A stretch of DNA of 64,000 nucleotides from Formosa sediminum (lineage in GTDB: Bacteria; Bacteroidota; Bacteroidia; Flavobacteriales; Flavobacteriaceae). Below are positions 45,749-55,850 of this stretch, in pieces. The stretch spans positions 3,319,001-3,383,000 of the forward strand of contig NZ_CP041637.1 in the NCBI RefSeq assembly GCF_007197735.1. Reading direction: 5' to 3'. Numbering within the stretch: the first letter of the stretch is position 1; each line of letters begins with the position of its first letter. The position numbers and the translations under genes were made by a program. Under the pieces are notes generated by a model. The model ran no database searches. It was given only the letters and a program-made list of their open reading frames with translations, and was not told the origin of the DNA.

Positions 45749-47011
45749 CTAACTTTCTTTTTTTAGACTAATGGTTTTATTTGTTACTAATGGGTTTGCC
45801 CAAAATCCAATAGACAGAATAAATAATAACGGAATCATTAAGAAAAACATACCAGCTTTAAGGCTAACAAGTTCACCAATCCAACCTACAATAAAGGGCA
45901 CAATAGCACCACCAGCAATACCTGTACATAAAATTCCTGATAGAGATCCATGGTGATTTTTTACTGAATTAAGTGCTAATGAGAATATAATAGACCACAT
46001 AACTGAAATAAAAAAGCCTACTAAAGGAAAGGCTATTAAAGCCACTTGAGAAGTCCCTGTTACTGCAACTATAATTGTCATTATAGTTATAAAAGTGGCG
46101 TAGATTAATAATTTTCTACTATCCATAACTTTAAGTAAAAGTAGACCTAAAAGGCAACCTATAGTAAGCATAGCCCAAAAATAGGCTACAGTATCTGCTC
46201 CAAGAACTTGCGGATCTATACCGTGGTATTCATATAAAAATTGAGAAATCCAATTTCCTATTCCTTGTTCTGTACCTACATAACAGAAAATACCCAAAAA
46301 GTACAATAGTGTCCATTTATTTTTTAAAAGACTTAGGTAAGAACTGCGATCTCCAGCTTTTTCATCTTCATTTTTATGAATTTTAGGATACTTCACAAAA
46401 AAGACAATAAACAACATGATTAAAGCTATTAATGCAAACACAAAATAAAGAGACACCCACGGTAAATTATCAGGAACAAATCCTCTTAATACACTTGCAA
46501 TAGTATCTGAATCGGTACCATTTGCACTAACCAAATACTTATATAAATATGGACTTGCAAAAGAAGCCAATCCAAAAACCAGTTGTGCTAACACCGAATT
46601 AAATGCAAAATGTTCTTCACCACCAGCTACGCGTAACATGGGATTAATAACAACCTGCAAAACGGCCATACAACTTCCTAAGCTAAAAAGTGTAATTGTA
46701 AATGTGATGTAGCTTGGATTAAATGTAAAACCCCAAGAAGCCAACATCATAACAAAAAAGGAAATAATTAATAGTGTTTTGTCCCCGTATTTTTCAGCTA
46801 AAAATCCGGCAGGAATAGACATAACTCCATAGGCTATAAAAAATGAAAAAGGTAACAATCCTGTTAAGGTTAAACTTAAATCAAAACTCTGTTTTACATC
46901 AACTATAATCGAGTTTAAAATATTGGTTATAAATGAAATCACAAAGAAAACCAGCATTACCAATATAATTATATGATAATATTTCTTTGCTGTAGTATTT
47001 TGGTTACTCAT
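45749..47011 (-). CDS. MFS sugar permease
   Basis: The 420 residues show twelve predicted membrane segments and major-facilitator loops (PAGFLAEKYGDKTLL between segments 2 and 3). It is a more distant relative of the FucP-type permease at 19692. Its place between the PIG-L deacetylases and the ROK kinase suggests that it imports the monosaccharide made by the operon's enzymes. The sugar is not predictable from sequence. Confidence 0.87.
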   Translation of the reverse strand: MSNQNTTAKKYYHIIILVMLVFFVISFITNILNSIIVDVKQSFDLSLTLTGLLPFSFFIAYGVMSIPAGFLAEKYGDKTLLIISFFVMMLASWGFTFNPSYITFTITLFSLGSCMAVLQVVINPMLRVAGGEEHFAFNSVLAQLVFGLASFASPYLYKYLVSANGTDSDTIASVLRGFVPDNLPWVSLYFVFALIALIMLFIVFFVKYPKIHKNEDEKAGDRSSYLSLLKNKWTLLYFLGIFCYVGTEQGIGNWISQFLYEYHGIDPQVLGADTVAYFWAMLTIGCLLGLLLLKVMDSRKLLIYATFITIMTIIVAVTGTSQVALIAFPLVGFFISVMWSIIFSLALNSVKNHHGSLSGILCTGIAGGAIVPFIVGWIGELVSLKAGMFFLMIPLLFILSIGFWANPLVTNKTISLKKES

Positions 47012-47054
47012 ATTAGGTCTTTAATTAGGTTAGGTATTAACTCATGATTTCCTA

Positions 47055-47933
47055 TTATTTTAACATAGGGAAATAGTATTTTATTTCTTCGTCTGTTGGT
47101 TGTTTTCCATACTCACAAATCTCAAAAAACTCAACATATTTCACTTTTGATGTATCTGTTTTTGGATACCATTTTTTCAAAGATTCCTTACCAGCTTCAT
47201 CCAACTTCGTTTCTTTTAAGTAGGTTTTATTTACCCAATCTAATCGTTCTTTTTTTCCTGTAGGGATATCACTTTCTGTCATTCCCATTAACCATGGCAT
47301 CCACTCAAAAACTTGAGACTCATGAGACGCAAAGGCTTTTTCCTTCTTATCCATAACTCCATCTATAATTACGGCAATGTCTTTTGAAAACGGATATGGT
47401 TTTTGAAATCCATCTTGCATGTATAAGAAAATAGGATTCTTCTCTAAAGCGGGTGTATCTGGAGTAACATTTGGCACAATCACTAAATAAGCTGCATCTT
47501 GTACCACAACACCTGCATTTCTATGATCTGGATGATAATCATTAGGACGTAATCCTAAAACAATATCTGCATCCCATTCTCTAATTTTTCTAATCACTTG
47601 GTGTCTTACATTTAAGGTTGGAATAAGTTCTGCATCATGATTATCAAGTACATCGTATTCTATACCTAAAGCCTCACCTGCTTTTTTAGCTTCAGCTCTT
47701 CTTCTTTTTCCTAAGACTCCCCCACCCATACTTTGGTGTCCTGCGTCTCCATTTGTAAGTGCCAAAAACTTTACTTTATGACCTAATTGCGCATACATTG
47801 CTGCGGTGCCACCAAATTTCATATCGCAATCGTCTGGATGTGCACCAATCGCAATAATTTTTAACGGTTTCTCTTGTGCAATAGCATTGAAGCCAATCAC
47901 TGCCATAACTATTATAAATGTTAATTTTTTCAT
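47055..47933 (-). CDS. Exported PIG-L/LmbE zinc deacetylase, copy 2
   Basis: A signal peptide (cut near AIAQ, residue 20) precedes a full PIG-L domain. The zinc motif is GAHPDDCDMKFGG and a later ligand His sits in NDYHPDHRNAG; NGDAGH is a further family mark. PIG-L enzymes remove acetyl groups from N-acetylglucosamine-containing substrates. It is clearly paralogous to the gene directly upstream (10-base gap) and both share the C-terminal FEICEYGKQPTDEEIK block. It should work in the periplasm on glycan or released sugar. Confidence 0.9.
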   Translation of the reverse strand: MKKLTFIIVMAVIGFNAIAQEKPLKIIAIGAHPDDCDMKFGGTAAMYAQLGHKVKFLALTNGDAGHQSMGGGVLGKRRRAEAKKAGEALGIEYDVLDNHDAELIPTLNVRHQVIRKIREWDADIVLGLRPNDYHPDHRNAGVVVQDAAYLVIVPNVTPDTPALEKNPIFLYMQDGFQKPYPFSKDIAVIIDGVMDKKEKAFASHESQVFEWMPWLMGMTESDIPTGKKERLDWVNKTYLKETKLDEAGKESLKKWYPKTDTSKVKYVEFFEICEYGKQPTDEEIKYYFPMLK

Positions 47934-47943
47934 ACCTATATTT

Positions 47944-48831
47944 TTAGTTGTTTAACATTGGAAAAAGTTGTTTTATTTCTTCATCTGTTGGTTGTTTACC
48001 GTATTCACAGATCTCAAAAGCCTCTGCATATTTTGCTGCATTTGCTTGAGTTGGGCCATACCATTTGGTTAACGACTCTCTTACTTTTGGAGAAATAGAT
48101 CTGCCCCATATTTTAGTAAGAAATGCTCTTCTTTCTTTTTCTCCTTTTGGCACTATATCAAGTTTACCTTCTGTCCAAGGCAGCCATTCGTAGAATTGAG
48201 ATTTATGCGCATCTAAACCATCCATTTTTGTTTCGAAGACACTTGAAATATCTACTGCGATATCTGCTTTGAATTCGTTTGGCTTTTGAAAGTGATCCTC
48301 TAGATATAAGAATACTGGATTCTTCTTTAAAGCAGATGTATCTGGTGTAACATTTGGAACGATAACTAAATATGCAGCATCTTGCACTAACACACCTGTA
48401 TATCTATGATCTGGGTGATAATCTACAGGCCTATGAGTTAGTACAACATCTGCATTCCAATTTCTAATTTCTCTAATTATCTGATGTCTAACATCAATTG
48501 TAGGAAAAAGTTCGCCATCATGATTGTCTAAAACGGTGTATTCTATTCCTAATCGTTTTCCTGATTCTTGAGCTTCACTTCGTCTTATTTTTGCAAGATG
48601 ACCACCACCTTTTGCATAATGACCGGCATCTCCATTGGTTACAGAAACAAACTTAACGTGATGTCCCATTTTTGCGAACAAAGCTGCTGTTCCTCCCATT
48701 TTGTTATCACAATCGTCGGGATGAGCACCAAAAACAATAATATTTAGTGGTGTAGTTGCTTCTTGTGCAGTGACATTTAAACTAAAAATTAGGCACAAGG
48801 AAATCATACTTTGAATAAACATGTTTTTCAA
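47944..48831 (-). CDS. Exported PIG-L/LmbE zinc deacetylase, copy 1
   Basis: A 295-residue paralogue of the next gene, with signal peptide (near VTAQ, residue 23), GAHPDDCDNKMGG, NGDAGHYAKGGG and VDYHPDHRYTG. All predicted zinc and catalytic residues are retained, so neither copy looks degenerate. Compared with the second copy it carries a longer segment around residues 220-245. Two intact tandem copies suggest different acetylated positions or oligomers as substrates. It lies 78 bases behind susD, across a hairpin. Confidence 0.9.
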   Translation of the reverse strand: MKNMFIQSMISLCLIFSLNVTAQEATTPLNIIVFGAHPDDCDNKMGGTAALFAKMGHHVKFVSVTNGDAGHYAKGGGHLAKIRRSEAQESGKRLGIEYTVLDNHDGELFPTIDVRHQIIREIRNWNADVVLTHRPVDYHPDHRYTGVLVQDAAYLVIVPNVTPDTSALKKNPVFLYLEDHFQKPNEFKADIAVDISSVFETKMDGLDAHKSQFYEWLPWTEGKLDIVPKGEKERRAFLTKIWGRSISPKVRESLTKWYGPTQANAAKYAEAFEICEYGKQPTDEEIKQLFPMLNN

Positions 48832-48867
48832 AATCTTATATTTTTAAATTCGTAAACTATTATTTGA

Positions 48868-48898
48868 TTTAACCACCATTGTTATTATGGTGGTTAAA
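48868..48898 (-). terminator. Intra-operon hairpin after susD
   Basis: A perfect 12-bp stem (48868-48879 with 48887-48898; arm TTTAACCACCAT) with a 7-base loop in the 78-base gap between susD and the first PIG-L gene. There is no strong T-run on the minus strand, so it is more likely a processing or stability hairpin than a full terminator. Confidence 0.6.
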
Positions 48899-48909
48899 TA
48901 GAGCTCTAT

Positions 48910-50304
48910 TTAATTGGAATTTTGCACAAAGTTTGTGTTAATATCCATTTCTCTTTGAGGTATAAAGAACAAATCTCTTACGCTTGAAGCAGAAATAAAT
49001 GATTCTGCTGCACTCACTTTTTCTGCAGCCACTCCAAAACGTTTTAAATCTGGCCATCTATGATTTTCAAAAGCAAGTTCTAGTTGTCTTTCTTCTAAAA
49101 GTTTCTCTTCAAAAGTCCCCGGAGTTGTAGTACTAATTGGTCCTAAACCTGCACGATCTCTAACTTGATTAATTAAACTATAAGCTTCATCAGATTCTCC
49201 TAATGCTTCAGCAAGCATTAATAAAACATCTGCATATCTAAAAACCATAAAGTTTATATCTGAATCGTATTCTGTTGGGGGATCACTTTCATATTTTCTA
49301 ACATAATTTGCATCTATAGTTTCTCCTGTAGCATTTATATAGGTAGTTCCCATAGAGGACAAAAATCTTTTATCTCCTTCTAAATACGATGTTTCCATTT
49401 CTGATGTAGGTCTGTTTCTTCCATATCCTGATCCCGTTTGTAAAAATGCACTTGGAGAAAAATCGTTTGTAAAGGCACTTCCCTGTCCTATTCCACCTCC
49501 CATATATTCAACTTCAAAAATAGATTCTTCATTATGCTCGTTAGTTGCTCCCCATAAATCGGAATAATCTTCTACTAAACTATAACCATAGCTGGTTTGT
49601 ATTCTTCTTAATACTGTTGTTGCTTCAGATTTCTGATTTGTAGTTAATAACACTTTAGCTAATAATGTTGCCGCTGCACCTTTAGTAGCCCGACCTAAAT
49701 CGCTGGCTCCATAAGAAATGCTTAAGTTTGCTTCAGCTGTTGTTAAATCTAAAATCAATTGGCTATATACTGTTGAGGCATCAACTTGTGTTAACTCATC
49801 TCCTGTTGTAAAAGGTTCTAATTGCAACGGTATGTTACCATAAGCAACTGCTAAATGATAATACATTAAAGATCTTAGAAATAAAGCTTCCCCTATAATT
49901 CTTGTTTTAATAGACTCAGTCATTTCTATTCCTTCAATTCTAGATAAAATAACATTGCAGTTAGCTATTACCGAGTAAGATCCTGTCCATGCTGCGGTAA
50001 CTTGCTCGTTTAAGGCATCTTCTGTAAAAGCATTTATTTCGGTAAATTGTCTTGCTAAACCTGTACCATCTGCACCTTGATCTGTATTATCTCCTCTCAT
50101 TTCGAACATGGTCCAATAGGCACGTCCGTAAACTCCATCGTCTTGCAGACCTGCATAACTCGCATTTATTGCTGAAACAAAATCATTTTCTGTAGTATAG
50201 AAATCAGCTTCATTTCTATTAGAAATTGGTGCTAAATCTGTAAAATCGTCACTACAAGCGTTTAGTGTAATTAGGGCTATAAGGCATATATATTTTTTTT
50301 TCAT
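48910..50304 (-). CDS. SusD/RagB-family glycan-binding lipoprotein
   Basis: The lipoprotein signal ends LNAC at about residue 17. SusD signatures are FLRSLMYYHLAVAYGNIPL, RATKGAAATLLAKV, FRYADVLLMLAEA and INQVRDRAGL. The 464 residues are complete. It pairs with the susC gene 18 bases upstream. Confidence 0.95.
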   Translation of the reverse strand: MKKKYICLIALITLNACSDDFTDLAPISNRNEADFYTTENDFVSAINASYAGLQDDGVYGRAYWTMFEMRGDNTDQGADGTGLARQFTEINAFTEDALNEQVTAAWTGSYSVIANCNVILSRIEGIEMTESIKTRIIGEALFLRSLMYYHLAVAYGNIPLQLEPFTTGDELTQVDASTVYSQLILDLTTAEANLSISYGASDLGRATKGAAATLLAKVLLTTNQKSEATTVLRRIQTSYGYSLVEDYSDLWGATNEHNEESIFEVEYMGGGIGQGSAFTNDFSPSAFLQTGSGYGRNRPTSEMETSYLEGDKRFLSSMGTTYINATGETIDANYVRKYESDPPTEYDSDINFMVFRYADVLLMLAEALGESDEAYSLINQVRDRAGLGPISTTTPGTFEEKLLEERQLELAFENHRWPDLKRFGVAAEKVSAAESFISASSVRDLFFIPQREMDINTNFVQNSN

Positions 50305-50321
50305 ATTGCGTTGTTTTTAAA

Positions 50322-53300
50322 TTAGAAAGAAAGATTTAATCCCACAGTAAATGACTTAGTTAATGGATAAGCTCCATAATCCTCTCCTGGTGTTAAACTA
50401 CTTGTAGGGCTATTACTTACCTCTGGATTGTAGCCTAAATAATCTGTTATAGTGAACAAATTAGTTCCCGTTACAAAGAATCTTAATCTTTCAATAGACT
50501 CTCCAAACACTTCTTTACTAGGTAATGTATATCCTAATGTCATATTTCTTAATCTTATAAAAGATCCATCCTCTACTTGAAAAGATGAAATTCTGTTATT
50601 ATTACCATGATTTCCTGATAATCTATCTGCTCTAGGAATATTTCCGTTTCCAGGATCTGCCTCGGATTTCCATCTATTATTAAAGACTGCATACGAGTTA
50701 AAATTTGCTTCTCCATTTTTTAAGTGTCTAGAAGTTAAGTTTAAAACCTCGTTACCTTCTACACCTTGAATTAAGAATGTAAAATCTACACCTTTATAAG
50801 TGAATTTATTGGACATACCCCAAGTAAAATCTGGAAAATAGCTTCCTGTTACCGTTCTATCATCTGGTGTTATTTCTCCATCACCATTTACATCTTTAAA
50901 TTTAAAATCTCCTGGTCCTGCATTTGGTGCTTGAGTATCTACAGGAGCATTTTGTATATCTGCTTCATTTTGATAAATACCTTCTACAACATACCCATAA
51001 TAACTTCCAATTGCCTCACCAACCTTTGTTATATGCCTAATTCCTGCACTACCTTCTGAATAAATAGGCTCTCCATCTCCGTTAAGAGATAACACTTCGT
51101 TTTTATTTGTTGAAAAATTAAGACCTGTCTCCCAAGTAAATTCCCCTACTAAATTTCTACTTTTTAAGGCAATTTCAAAACCTTCATTTTTAACTTCTCC
51201 AATGTTTTGTAAAGTTGTTTCAAAACCTGAAACCGAGGTTATACCTACATTTAAAAGTAAGTCTGATGTGATTGTTCTATAATAATCTGCTAATAAGAAT
51301 ATTCGGTTGTTAATTACCCCTAACTCAATACCAACATTTGTTTGTGCCGATTTTTCCCAAGTTAATTCTGGATTAGGGATAGTAGATTGCATTAATCCAT
51401 TAGCCTCGTTTCCGCTATAATTATAGTTATTAGGAGATAGTAATCCGATAGCACCATAATTAGGAATTTCGAAGTTCCCTGTTTCTCCCCAACTAAATCT
51501 TAGTTTTAATTCTGATACAACATCTAGATTATCCATAAAATCTTCTTCGCTAACACGCCATCCTAAAGAGAAAGACGGAAAGTATCCTGTCTGATTATCT
51601 TTTCCAAATCTTGAAGATGTATCTGATCTAAATGTACCTGTAAACAAATATTTATCGTTATAACTATAGTTCATTCTAAATAATGCAGAAGCTAAAGACC
51701 ACTCTTCTCTAGCAGAACTCCCCGCGAAAACTTGTCCACCACTAATAGTATGCACTAAATCGTCTGGAAAATTATCTGCTTGAACTTGCTTAATTGTAAT
51801 GATGTCTTTTTGAGCAGAGTATCCTGCAACAGCATTAAAATAATGAACACCTATTTCTTTTTCCCAATTTATAGTGTTTTCCCAAAGCCAATTTAACTCT
51901 GTTGAAGAAGATGCTTGTGCATAAGATTCGCCTTCTGTGGCTTCTCTATAAAGTAATGTATTTGCTCTATAAAAATCTCGATTATAAAGATTTACATAAG
52001 AGCCTCCAAATGTTTTAAAAGTTAAACCTGGTTGAATCTCGTAAGATAACCCTAAAGACGCTCGGGTTTGAAATTGAAATAACTTATCATCGACAGCATC
52101 AATAATAGCTAACGGATTACTTGCTGTTGTTGTTCCTCCTCCTAAATGAGATTGATTATTTGTTTGGTTAGGAGAACCGTCTTCATTATAAGGAGCTACA
52201 GTTGGTGATTGTACCAAAGCAGAATATACAATTCCTGGAGGCCTAGCAAAATATGGTGCAGAGGCAGGTTGTCTTTGATTTTCGGTAATAGTTGGTGTAA
52301 TTCTTAAATCTAAAGTAAACTTATCGTTTAACTTAGAATTTAAGTTTAACATCAAGTTATAACGTTCAAAACTAGAGTTAGGAATAATTCCTTCTTGCTT
52401 GAAGTAGCCTCCTGAAGCATGGTAACTTGTCTTATTAGATATTGGTGTGTCGTAAGACAGGTTATAACTTTGTATAGATCCCGTTTTAAAAATTAAATCT
52501 TGCCAATCTGTATCTGTACCGTCCCAATTTAAAAAAGATTCTGGCATTTCGTAGTTTTCATTACCTCTTTCTCCAGGTCCCATAGGATCATTTGCAGAAG
52601 CATCTGGAAAGTCCGATAAATAAGCGTTGTTTCTAGAATCTCTAGTATAATCTATTAACTCTTCAGAATTCATTAAATCTACTTTATTAGCGACACTTTG
52701 TACAGTATAAAACGTATCGAAAGACAGCACACCTTTATCTGATGATGTACCATTTTTAGTTGTAATTAATACTACACCATTACCACCTCGAGATCCATAA
52801 ATTGCCGCCGCAGATGCATCTTTTAAAATCTCGATGGAAGCTATATCATTCGGGTTAATAGTGGCTAAAGGATTTACAGGAGGCGCTTGAAAAGATCCAC
52901 CTCTACGCTCCAAATCTCCCTGAATACCTAATGTTGTTAAATTTTTAGAGATTGGCACACCGTCTACAACAAATAAAGGGTCGTTACCCGCAGAGATAGA
53001 CCCTGAACCACGCACTCTAATATTAGGACTTGATCCGGGTTCTCCAGAGACTTCCTGTACCTGAACACCTGCTACCTGACCAACAATAGCATTTTCTACA
53101 CTTACTACAGGGATATCTGCAATTGCAGCAGGAGAAACTGACGCAACGGCACCTGTAACTCTCTTTTTAGATAAAGAACCATAACCTACAACAACAACTT
53201 CGTCTAATGCTGCGGCATCTCCAGATAAAGTTACAGTTATAGATGTTTTTCCTGAAACATCTACATGCTGCGTCTGGTAACCAACAAAAGACACGATAAT

Positions 53301-53849
53301 AATGACTTCGCCACTCGGAATTTCAATTTCAAAATTCCCATCTATATCTGAAATTACACCTATACTTGTTCCTTTAATTTGCGCAGTTGCTCCTGCTAAT
53401 GGGAAGCCTGTATCATCTACAATTGTTCCTTTTAGAATGGCCTGAACAGCCTCATCCTCCTTTAAATCATTTTTTTCTATCGAAGATAAATCGTGAAGTT
53501 TTTTAGTAACAACAATCTGATTAGAATTGATTTTGTAATTTAAATCTGAACTATTAGATAATTCATTTAATAATTCAGTTATAAGAACCTTATTAGATTC
53601 TAAATTTATTTTTTTATGAACATCTATTTCTGACGTTTCGTAGAAAAAACGATAACCTGAAGATTTTGTTATAGTTTCAAATACTTTATCGAGTGGTTTG
53701 TTTTTTAAATTAACAGATACAACCATCTCGTTTTGAACTTTTAGAACTGTTGCATTCACATTAGTAACAAAAAGGAGAGACATTAAAAAGATAGCTTTTG
53801 TTACATTTGTAACATTTGGTCTTTTTATATTGTGTATTTTTCTTTTCAT
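50322..53849 (-). CDS. SusC-family receptor with N-terminal STN signalling domain
   Basis: The 1175 residues contain a long signal region (about 1-34), an STN domain (about 45-115; NKPLDKVFETITKSSGYRF), a CarboxypepD_reg-like domain (about 135-215), a plug (VVVGYGSLSKKRVTGAVA, DASAAAIYGSRGGNGV) and the barrel. STN-bearing SusC proteins both import glycan and signal to FecR, and the sigma/FecR pair sits directly upstream. The downstream enzymes suggest an N-acetylated, possibly uronic-acid-containing glycan. Confidence 0.95.
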   Translation of the reverse strand: MKRKIHNIKRPNVTNVTKAIFLMSLLFVTNVNATVLKVQNEMVVSVNLKNKPLDKVFETITKSSGYRFFYETSEIDVHKKINLESNKVLITELLNELSNSSDLNYKINSNQIVVTKKLHDLSSIEKNDLKEDEAVQAILKGTIVDDTGFPLAGATAQIKGTSIGVISDIDGNFEIEIPSGEVIIIVSFVGYQTQHVDVSGKTSITVTLSGDAAALDEVVVVGYGSLSKKRVTGAVASVSPAAIADIPVVSVENAIVGQVAGVQVQEVSGEPGSSPNIRVRGSGSISAGNDPLFVVDGVPISKNLTTLGIQGDLERRGGSFQAPPVNPLATINPNDIASIEILKDASAAAIYGSRGGNGVVLITTKNGTSSDKGVLSFDTFYTVQSVANKVDLMNSEELIDYTRDSRNNAYLSDFPDASANDPMGPGERGNENYEMPESFLNWDGTDTDWQDLIFKTGSIQSYNLSYDTPISNKTSYHASGGYFKQEGIIPNSSFERYNLMLNLNSKLNDKFTLDLRITPTITENQRQPASAPYFARPPGIVYSALVQSPTVAPYNEDGSPNQTNNQSHLGGGTTTASNPLAIIDAVDDKLFQFQTRASLGLSYEIQPGLTFKTFGGSYVNLYNRDFYRANTLLYREATEGESYAQASSSTELNWLWENTINWEKEIGVHYFNAVAGYSAQKDIITIKQVQADNFPDDLVHTISGGQVFAGSSAREEWSLASALFRMNYSYNDKYLFTGTFRSDTSSRFGKDNQTGYFPSFSLGWRVSEEDFMDNLDVVSELKLRFSWGETGNFEIPNYGAIGLLSPNNYNYSGNEANGLMQSTIPNPELTWEKSAQTNVGIELGVINNRIFLLADYYRTITSDLLLNVGITSVSGFETTLQNIGEVKNEGFEIALKSRNLVGEFTWETGLNFSTNKNEVLSLNGDGEPIYSEGSAGIRHITKVGEAIGSYYGYVVEGIYQNEADIQNAPVDTQAPNAGPGDFKFKDVNGDGEITPDDRTVTGSYFPDFTWGMSNKFTYKGVDFTFLIQGVEGNEVLNLTSRHLKNGEANFNSYAVFNNRWKSEADPGNGNIPRADRLSGNHGNNNRISSFQVEDGSFIRLRNMTLGYTLPSKEVFGESIERLRFFVTGTNLFTITDYLGYNPEVSNSPTSSLTPGEDYGAYPLTKSFTVGLNLSF

Positions 53850-53993
53850 AAAGTTATTAATTGTTTAAGGGTTGGTAATAAGCGTTTTTCTTATTTAAGA
53901 AAGTTTAGTATCCGTTTTAAAAGTGGCTATTTAACTTAAATTGATTTGAGTTACTTAAAACGTTACTTTTTTCATTTTTATAAAATCATATAA

Positions 53994-55160
53994 TCAATTT
54001 TTAGGGTTAGTTATTATTATAGTTTTCCCTTTTCTTGTATAAGAAAAGTTTGTGTGCATTTTAATAGTATTTAATATTTGCTCAATACTATCTTTCTGAA
54101 AACTTCCGTTAAATCGTAATGAATTTATTTCATTATAATTATTTATAATTGAGACATTATAACGGCGTTCAAGTGTTTTAATCATTCCTTTAAGACTCTC
54201 ATTATCAAAAACAATTAACCCTTTAGTCCATCCTATATATTTCTGAACATCTACATCTGTAATTTCAAACGTATTAGAGTTTTGTAATAGACTTGCTTTT
54301 TGAGAAGGCGTTATTAATTGAAATGAATCTTTAGCTTTAGGACCTGATTTCTGCTTTACACCTACAGAACCTTCTACCAATACTATTTCTGTGTTACAAT
54401 TTTCTGGGTATGAAGACACATTAAATTGTGTTCCAAAAACTTTTACAATACTAGTTTCTGAAGCCACTAAAAATGAGTGAGATTTATCCTTAGAAACATT
54501 AAAATAACCTTCGCCTTCCAGATATACTTCTCTAGGTTTACTTTGAGTGAATACATTTGGGTATTTAAAAACAGATCCAGAATTTAATTGTACTAATGAC
54601 CCGTCTGCCAACATTACTTTAAATGTTTTACCATATGGTACCTTTAAAATGTTTAAGTTGGTTTTGGCTTTTTTATTGCTAGAAGATACTTTATTATACT
54701 TTAAAATTCCGTTTTCTACAATAGCAATGGCTTCGCCTTTAGTATTCGTTATAACTTTATCTTCAAATAGGTTTATGGTTTCGTTTGCTAATTGTAAAGT
54801 AACCTCGTTAGGATTTAAAGCTGAATTAGAATTTATTATATTCTTAGAGAAATAAAATGTAGCAAAACATACACCTATAAATATAGCAGCATATTTAAGA
54901 TAAGGTACAAACGCGTTTAAGTTACTTTGTTTTTTATCAGTACTAATTTGGTTTAAAAAATCAATAAAAGCAGATTCGGAGTCTACAGACTTATATTTTA
55001 TATCTATTAATTGTTGTGCTTTTACGAACTCTTTAAAAATCTTTCGATTCTTTCTCGTTTCAACCCAAGTATAAAGTTGCTCTTTTTCTGTTGCTGTAGC
55101 TTCAGAAGACAAATACTTTACGATAATTTTATTAGCACTAAATTCTTTCATTTTTAACAA
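53994..55160 (-). CDS. FecR-family anti-sigma factor
   Basis: The 388 residues have an N-terminal cytoplasmic part, a membrane segment at about residues 88-106, a FecR domain (LADGSLVQLNSGSVFKYP, GEGYFNVSKDKSHSFLV) and a C-terminal DUF4974-type domain. MKEFSANKII at 55151 is an alternative start. It should restrain the sigma factor encoded 84 bases upstream and be relieved by the STN domain of the downstream SusC. Confidence 0.93.
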   Translation of the reverse strand: MLKMKEFSANKIIVKYLSSEATATEKEQLYTWVETRKNRKIFKEFVKAQQLIDIKYKSVDSESAFIDFLNQISTDKKQSNLNAFVPYLKYAAIFIGVCFATFYFSKNIINSNSALNPNEVTLQLANETINLFEDKVITNTKGEAIAIVENGILKYNKVSSSNKKAKTNLNILKVPYGKTFKVMLADGSLVQLNSGSVFKYPNVFTQSKPREVYLEGEGYFNVSKDKSHSFLVASETSIVKVFGTQFNVSSYPENCNTEIVLVEGSVGVKQKSGPKAKDSFQLITPSQKASLLQNSNTFEITDVDVQKYIGWTKGLIVFDNESLKGMIKTLERRYNVSIINNYNEINSLRFNGSFQKDSIEQILNTIKMHTNFSYTRKGKTIIITNPKN

Positions 55161-55244
55161 AAATATTAAACATATATAGCTAAGACGTGCGTTTTATTAA
55201 ATACCCCCACTCTATATTGATAATATTTTTAAATAAAATGAAAT

Positions 55245-55850
55245 TTACCTTTTCAAAAAGAAGCTTCTGTTTAGATAAGTAATAATAAGAAAAACAGAAT
55301 CAGAATTATCTTTTAGGTTTTCTCTTAACCGTTTTAAAGCCTTAGTCATATGTCTTTCAACAGTTTTAATAGATATATTTAACTCTTCAGCTATTTCTCT
55401 ATATTTTAAGCCATCTTTCTTTCCTAGAAGAAATACTTTTTTACACTGTTCGGGTAATTTATCTACTTCAGTAATTAAAAGATTAAGCATTTTATCGAAA
55501 TCTACAGTAGGACTTTCTACCATATCATTAACAACCTGATACTTTAATTGTTCTATTAATAAATTCTTTTTTGAATGTTCTCGAGTTAAATCTATAAACA
55601 GATTATAGGCAATTCTGAAGATGTATTTTTTTAATGAATGCTCTATAGTAAATGATTCTCTTTTGTGCCACACTTTAATAAAGGCTTGCTGAACCAAGTC
55701 TTGGGAAACATCCATGCTTCCAGAAAGCGTATTTATATAATTACACAGCTCTGAATAATATAACGTATATAAATGTTTATAAGCCGTTTCATCCCCTGCT
55801 CTTAATCGATTTATAAGTATATCTTCATTATCGTAATTATGTAAAACCAT
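55245..55850 (-). CDS. ECF sigma factor
   Basis: The start is set at MVLHNYDNED (ATG at 55848-55850); an ATG five codons upstream is possible. Region 2 (DLVQQAFIKVWHKRE) and region 4 (LKYREIAEELNISIKTVERHM) are clear. It is the Bacteroidota FecI-type sigma for the following FecR-SusC locus. Like the sigma factor at 1802 it has a hydrophobic C-terminal tail (VFLIITYLNRSFF). Confidence 0.93.
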   Translation of the reverse strand: MVLHNYDNEDILINRLRAGDETAYKHLYTLYYSELCNYINTLSGSMDVSQDLVQQAFIKVWHKRESFTIEHSLKKYIFRIAYNLFIDLTREHSKKNLLIEQLKYQVVNDMVESPTVDFDKMLNLLITEVDKLPEQCKKVFLLGKKDGLKYREIAEELNISIKTVERHMTKALKRLRENLKDNSDSVFLIITYLNRSFFLKR

